A stretch of DNA of 25,810 nucleotides, taken from JBDTLH01 sp039934875. GTDB taxonomy: Bacteria > Acidobacteriota > Terriglobia > Terriglobales > Acidobacteriaceae. Below, one piece after another: positions 22,974 through 25,810 of the stretch (positions within the stretch are counted from its first letter, which is position 1; every line of letters begins with the position of its first letter). Made by a program: the position numbers and the translations under genes. The notes beneath the pieces are model-generated. The model was given only the letters and a program-made list of their open reading frames with translations, did no database searches and was not told the DNA's origin. The stretch lies in contig JBDTLH010000046.1 in NCBI GenBank assembly GCA_039934875.1, positions 1 to 25,810 on the forward strand, written 5' to 3'.

Positions 22974-22980
22974 GCAATCA

Positions 22981-23010
22981 GCTACCAGCTACCAGCTACC
23001 AGCTACCAGC
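22981..23010. repeat. GCTACCA tandem repeat, four units
   Basis: GCTACCA is repeated exactly four times (22981-23008) with a further GC. It begins eight bases after the TonB-family stop. The perfect copies suggest recent slippage or active expansion, and copy number probably varies between strains. Confidence 0.9.
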
Positions 23011-23087
23011 AGAGCAAGAGATGAGAGGTTGCACTTTCTTTTCGCTAAGGGCGCGAAAGGTCGCTTATTCACCGCGCGCAGGAGTGG

Positions 23088-23120
23088 AAAGCCGTCCGGA
23101 GTTCTGGACGGCTTTCTTTC
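23088..23120 (+). terminator. Rho-independent terminator, probably for the TonB-family gene
   Basis: A perfect 10-bp stem AAAGCCGTCC/GGACGGCTTT (23088-23097 with 23106-23115) with an 8-base loop is followed by CTTTC. The T-richer side faces the plus strand, so it best serves the TonB-family gene. It also lies 40 bases beyond the stop of the convergent EXORDIUM-like gene and may work both ways. Confidence 0.65.
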
Positions 23121-23131
23121 AAGGATTGCGT

Positions 23132-23159
23132 GCTGATTGCTGATTGCTGAATGCTCAAT
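23132..23159. repeat. GCTGATT-type 7-base repeats, four units
   Basis: The units GCTGATT, GCTGATT, GCTGAAT and GCTCAAT follow directly (23132-23159), running into the last codon of the EXORDIUM-like gene (stop at 23155-23157 on the minus strand). The same unit appears in degenerate form at 21602-21622. Confidence 0.7.
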
Positions 23160-24084
23160 ATGACATCGAGCAATAGCCACCGCTGGCATTGACCCAGTTA
23201 CGCTGAATCAGGTATTCGCGTCCCCCGAGACTGATGTTGTATTTTGCGCCATTGGGAGCGGTGGACTCGGTACCGAAGGTCCAGGCGCATTTGTCGGCGT
23301 TCTCGTTGCCGCGACTGTCATACCAGGCATTGAGGTCGGGATCGGAGATCGCCTCCTCGAGTTCATGGGAGAAGATGGACGCCATGCCATCGGCTCCGGC
23401 GTTGCCGTTGGGACCGCTGGTCTGAGCTTCGCAAGCGCTCGGGCAGCGGTCCGGGTTGCCGACAAAGGAGTACTTGATATCGGAGCCGCTGATGCTGCCC
23501 TGGGTATGCCATCCGCAGTACTGGGTGCAGAAGCCGCTGCTTTCGTTCACGTCCGCGGAGGTCATGACGAAGTACACGGCGTTGGTGTTTTTGGGTAGAT
23601 GCCCGGCGGAGATCTGCGCCGAGACGATGGTCTGGATGTCTGCATCAGAGAGGGTGGTTCCACGGGAGTAGCTGTCGTAAACCGCGCCCCCGTAGTTGAT
23701 CAATCCTGAAACGTGCTGGCTGGAGCCGTTGTAGTAGGTAGTGTTGATGTGTTCGTAGGAGGAGCCGCCGATGCTGCTGGCGAGGGCGGGAAGGATGGTG
23801 GTGGCGGAATTACCCGACCAGTTGCCGTACCAGATGATGTACACGTTCACGGTGTTCAGCAAGACCGGGCCGCCGTGATAGCTGATGCCATTGCCGGAGC
23901 GGGAGAATCTCATAGCGCCGGCGCGTGCAGCTTGTTCTTGCGGATTAGCGAGACGCCCATAACCTTTGCCGGTGGGGACGAGGTCGGTTTGTCTGGCGTC
24001 GTCGCTGCGCAATACCTGGGCGCTGGCGAAGGCGGAACATAGGATGAGAAGCAACAGGGAAGCAAGTGGTGTTTTGAGTCGCAT
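23155..24084 (-). CDS. EXORDIUM/phosphate-induced protein 1-like secreted protein
   Basis: The 309-residue protein has a signal peptide (MRLKTPLASLLLLILCSAFA). Its body matches the plant EXORDIUM/PHI-1 family (PF04674) in order: YHGGPVLLNTVNVYIIWYGN, then SSIGGSSYEHINTTYY, FVMTSADVNESSGFC, YCGWHTQGSISGSDIKYSFV, GNPDRCPSACEAQ, GADGMASIFSHELEEAISDP, NAWYDSRGNENADKC and a C-terminal cysteine-containing NASGGYCS. In plants EXO proteins are cell-wall proteins linked to growth; the bacterial role is unknown. Six or more cysteines suggest disulfides. HELEE in the family's conserved block is HE-containing but does not form a full zinc-peptidase HExxH. The ATG at 24084 has AGAGG upstream. The gene converges with the TonB-family gene. 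Confidence 0.88.
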   Translation of the reverse strand: MRLKTPLASLLLLILCSAFASAQVLRSDDARQTDLVPTGKGYGRLANPQEQAARAGAMRFSRSGNGISYHGGPVLLNTVNVYIIWYGNWSGNSATTILPALASSIGGSSYEHINTTYYNGSSQHVSGLINYGGAVYDSYSRGTTLSDADIQTIVSAQISAGHLPKNTNAVYFVMTSADVNESSGFCTQYCGWHTQGSISGSDIKYSFVGNPDRCPSACEAQTSGPNGNAGADGMASIFSHELEEAISDPDLNAWYDSRGNENADKCAWTFGTESTAPNGAKYNISLGGREYLIQRNWVNASGGYCSMSY

Positions 24085-24378
24085 ATGGAACCTCTTCTAT
24101 CTTTTTACTGGGGATTGGCTATGTATAAGCCCGTTTATGATAGAAAGATCGTTCAGAAGGGTCCGGTCGGCGGCCATCTTTGCCGGGCAGTACTGAAACT
24201 GGCGAGTGGTAGCCAATGAGGGGTACTTTAGCGGTGCTTGGAGTAGTTCGTCAACAGGAAATTGTGGCAATCGACAAGAAAAACAGGGTTGCAAGGGTTG
24301 CCCTGGAAAATTGTCTCAACCACGGATTCTTGGCCTTTGCGGGTTCCTGCCGCGGACGTGAGTGCTAGGCTGTTAGCC

Positions 24379-24477
24379 ATGCTGCGACGACAGACGCTGG
24401 GCATTATTGTGATCGTGCTGGTGTTGCTGGTATTGATTTTGCTGCGCTTTCGTGGAGGCGCGTGGGGAAACTTCTGA
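24379..24477 (+). CDS. Tiny single-span membrane protein, 32 residues
   Basis: The short frame encodes MLRRQTLGIIVIVLVLLVLI, then LLRF and RGGAWGNF: three basic residues, a 20-residue hydrophobic span, and a short basic and aromatic tail. This is the form of small bitopic membrane proteins. It lies 33 bases before miaA on the same strand, so the two may be co-transcribed. The frame is open back to 24262, but the upstream part has no coding look. The Shine-Dalgarno sequence is poor, so it could be chance; the long pure aliphatic run and clean ends favour a real gene. Confidence 0.45.
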   Translation: MLRRQTLGIIVIVLVLLVLILLRFRGGAWGNF

Positions 24478-24510
24478 GCGCACCACTTTGCCACTACGCA
24501 TCGATATCCT

Positions 24511-25449
24511 ATGGCAAATCTCAAAGACGAGCCGTTGCTGGTGGTGATAGTCGGTCCGACGGGGAGCGGGAAGACGGCGCTGTCGCTCGAACTGGCGCGC
24601 GCGTTTGATGGCGAGATTGTCAGTTGCGACTCTGTGGCGGTGTATCGCGAGTTTGAGATTGGTACGGCTAAGCCGACAGCAGAGGAACGATCGCGGCTGC
24701 CACACCATATGCTGGATGTAGCCGGTGCCGCGGAGCAGTTTACGGCGGGAGAGTATGCGCGGCAGGCACGCGTCGCAATTGCGGAGATCGCGGGGCGGGG
24801 CAGGCTGCCAATTGTAGTGGGCGGAACGGGACTCTATCTGCGGGCGCTGCTGGAGGGACTCTTCGCTGGGCCGGAGCGGGCGTCAGAATTGCGTGAGCGG
24901 TTGCAGGCGCGGGCGGCGCTGCGCGGGGAAGGATATTTGCATCGCTTGCTGAGAAGGATGGATGCGGAGACCGCAAGGAAGATCCACGCGCGTGATGTGC
25001 CTAAGCTGATACGCGCGATTGAGGTGTGTCTGGCGGGGCCGGGCCGAATGTCGGAGTTGTGGAGAGGCGGTCGCGATGCATTGAAGGGTTACCGGGTGGT
25101 GAAGGTGGGGCTTGATCCGGAGCGGGGTGCGTTATATGAACGCATTAACGACCGCTGCCGCGGGATGTTCGAGCACGGGCTGATGGAGGAGACGCGCGGG
25201 TTGTGGGAGCGGTATGGAAATAATGCTTGGGCGCTGAGTTCGTTGGGATACCGTCAGGCGGTTGCGGTATTGCGGGGAGAGTTGGATGCACACTTAATGA
25301 TTGCAGCGGCGCAGCAGGGGCATAGGAATTATGCGAAGCGGCAGATGACCTGGTTCCGCAGAGAGAAGGACGTTCATTGGGTGAAGGGGTTTGGGGATGA
25401 GCGCGCTGTGCAAGTGGAGTGTGTAGAGCTTATCAACGGAGAGCTCTAG
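24511..25449 (+). CDS. miaA: tRNA dimethylallyltransferase
   Basis: MiaA adds a dimethylallyl group to N6 of A37 in tRNAs that read UNN codons. The 312-residue protein has the P-loop GPTGSGKT at 15-22, the catalytic-site Asp40 in SCDSVAVYREFEIGTAKP, the LPHHMLDV block, VVGGTGLYLRALLEG, LIRAIEVCLAG and a C-terminal SSLGYRQAVAVLRGE with RNYAKRQMTWFRRE, which bind tRNA. In the DSxxxY motif the usual Gln is replaced (DSVAVY instead of DSRQVY), which may be lineage-specific. Length is normal. It follows a possible tiny membrane protein gene and precedes a glycoside hydrolase gene by 99 bases. No hfq gene follows as in proteobacteria. Confidence 0.96.
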   Translation: MANLKDEPLLVVIVGPTGSGKTALSLELARAFDGEIVSCDSVAVYREFEIGTAKPTAEERSRLPHHMLDVAGAAEQFTAGEYARQARVAIAEIAGRGRLPIVVGGTGLYLRALLEGLFAGPERASELRERLQARAALRGEGYLHRLLRRMDAETARKIHARDVPKLIRAIEVCLAGPGRMSELWRGGRDALKGYRVVKVGLDPERGALYERINDRCRGMFEHGLMEETRGLWERYGNNAWALSSLGYRQAVAVLRGELDAHLMIAAAQQGHRNYAKRQMTWFRREKDVHWVKGFGDERAVQVECVELINGEL

Positions 25450-25457
25450 GTAACTCG

Positions 25458-25483
25458 CCGGGTGGGGACGCCGCCCCTCCCGG
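25458..25483. terminator. GC-rich hairpin after miaA
   Basis: CCGGGTGGGG (25458-25467) pairs with CCCCTCCCGG (25474-25483) apart from one T-T mismatch, around a six-base loop. No T-run follows on the plus strand, so it may be a pause site or factor-dependent terminator only. Confidence 0.35.
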
Positions 25484-25548
25484 TGCGCGGTCCCATCATT
25501 CCGTTCGCCCATAGCATTGCAATAGTGAATCCTGTTACATTCGCGGAT

Positions 25549-25810
25549 ATGTCGATCAGAGGCTGGGTGGGTGTGGGATTGATGCTAGCGGTTGTGGGGA
25601 CAGCAGCGCGTCCGGCGAGCGCGAAAGACAAGAAGGAAAAATTTGAGCAGGTGAAGCCGATCATTGGCCCGACCAGCGCTCCGACGAAGAAGGAGCAGAA
25701 GTGGGCGGACAAGATGCTCAAGAAGCTCTCGCTTGAAGAGAAGATCGGGCAGATGATCGAGGTGCGCGGGATCATGGGCTACTTCAATGCCGAGGACCCG
25801 CGGCAGCAGC
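25549..25810 (+). CDS. Glycoside hydrolase family 3 protein, N-terminal part
   Basis: The first 87 codons are visible before the window ends. An export signal (MSIRGWVGVGLMLAVVGTAA, then RPASA) is followed by a lysine-rich linker (KDKKEKFEQVK). After WADKMLKKL comes SLEEKIGQMIEVRGI, the usual entry to the GH3 barrel (LTLEEKIGQM in beta-N-acetylhexosaminidases and beta-glucosidases). The catalytic residues lie outside the window, so the substrate cannot be told. The ATG has GCGGA close upstream as a possible ribosome site. Confidence 0.75.
   Translation, partial: MSIRGWVGVGLMLAVVGTAARPASAKDKKEKFEQVKPIIGPTSAPTKKEQKWADKMLKKLSLEEKIGQMIEVRGIMGYFNAEDPRQQ

Overview
The window (about 58-60% GC by eye, densely coded, genes on both strands) looks like chromosomal DNA of an acidobacterium (Acidobacteriota). 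This is inferred from the mix of contents: a MerR-type DNA-binding domain joined to TPR repeats, a PEP-CTERM protein, a large S9 peptidase, a TonB-like protein with a Gln/Pro-rich linker, an EXORDIUM-like secreted protein, and intergenic heptamer and double-hairpin repeats. No rRNA, tRNA, CRISPR array or intact insertion sequence was seen.

Layout. (1) 1-2283: tail of an unidentified gene, a 136-bp element with 19-bp inverted ends (182-317), then a compact DNA-modification cassette: a C5-cytosine methyltransferase overlapping an HNH endonuclease, facing a Vsr mismatch endonuclease. (2) 2555-4107: an unknown protein, a DUF2203 protein and a YeaQ/GlsB-like membrane protein. (3) 4242-6479: a DegT/DnrJ aminotransferase followed by a CgeB-like glycosyltransferase. 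(4) 6474-9956 minus: trpC-trpF-trpB-trpA, every junction overlapping; trpE, trpG and trpD are not here. (5) 10159-11784: a secreted protein with an 18-residue NGP repeat and, convergent to it, a PEP-CTERM protein with its own terminator and a possible sigma-54 promoter. (6) 12457-15239: a PF09859-type 2OG-Fe(II) oxygenase, a small zinc-ribbon protein, a DUF421 membrane protein and a MerR-TPR protein; a second copy of the double-hairpin repeat lies at 14172-14240. (7) 15473-17098 minus: a two-heme secreted cytochrome c. (8) 17099-18055: a decayed stretch with a cytochrome c tail fragment and an IS630-type transposase remnant carrying an in-frame stop. (9) 18056-25810: S9 peptidase, Gfo/Idh/MocA oxidoreductase, TonB-family protein, EXORDIUM-like protein (minus), a tiny membrane protein, miaA and the start of a family 3 glycoside hydrolase.

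How genes work together. The methyltransferase, HNH nuclease and Vsr make functional sense as a restriction-modification unit with repair of deaminated 5-methylcytosine. The trp genes encode the last steps of tryptophan synthesis and are translationally coupled. The aminotransferase and glycosyltransferase may act on a surface sugar. Most other genes look like independent envelope or housekeeping functions.

I found no clear wholly new multi-gene system. The best leads are the restriction-modification-repair cassette next to the inverted-repeat element, the NGP-repeat protein, the possible sigma-54 control of the PEP-CTERM gene, the oxygenase/zinc-ribbon pair, and the family of heptamer repeats.
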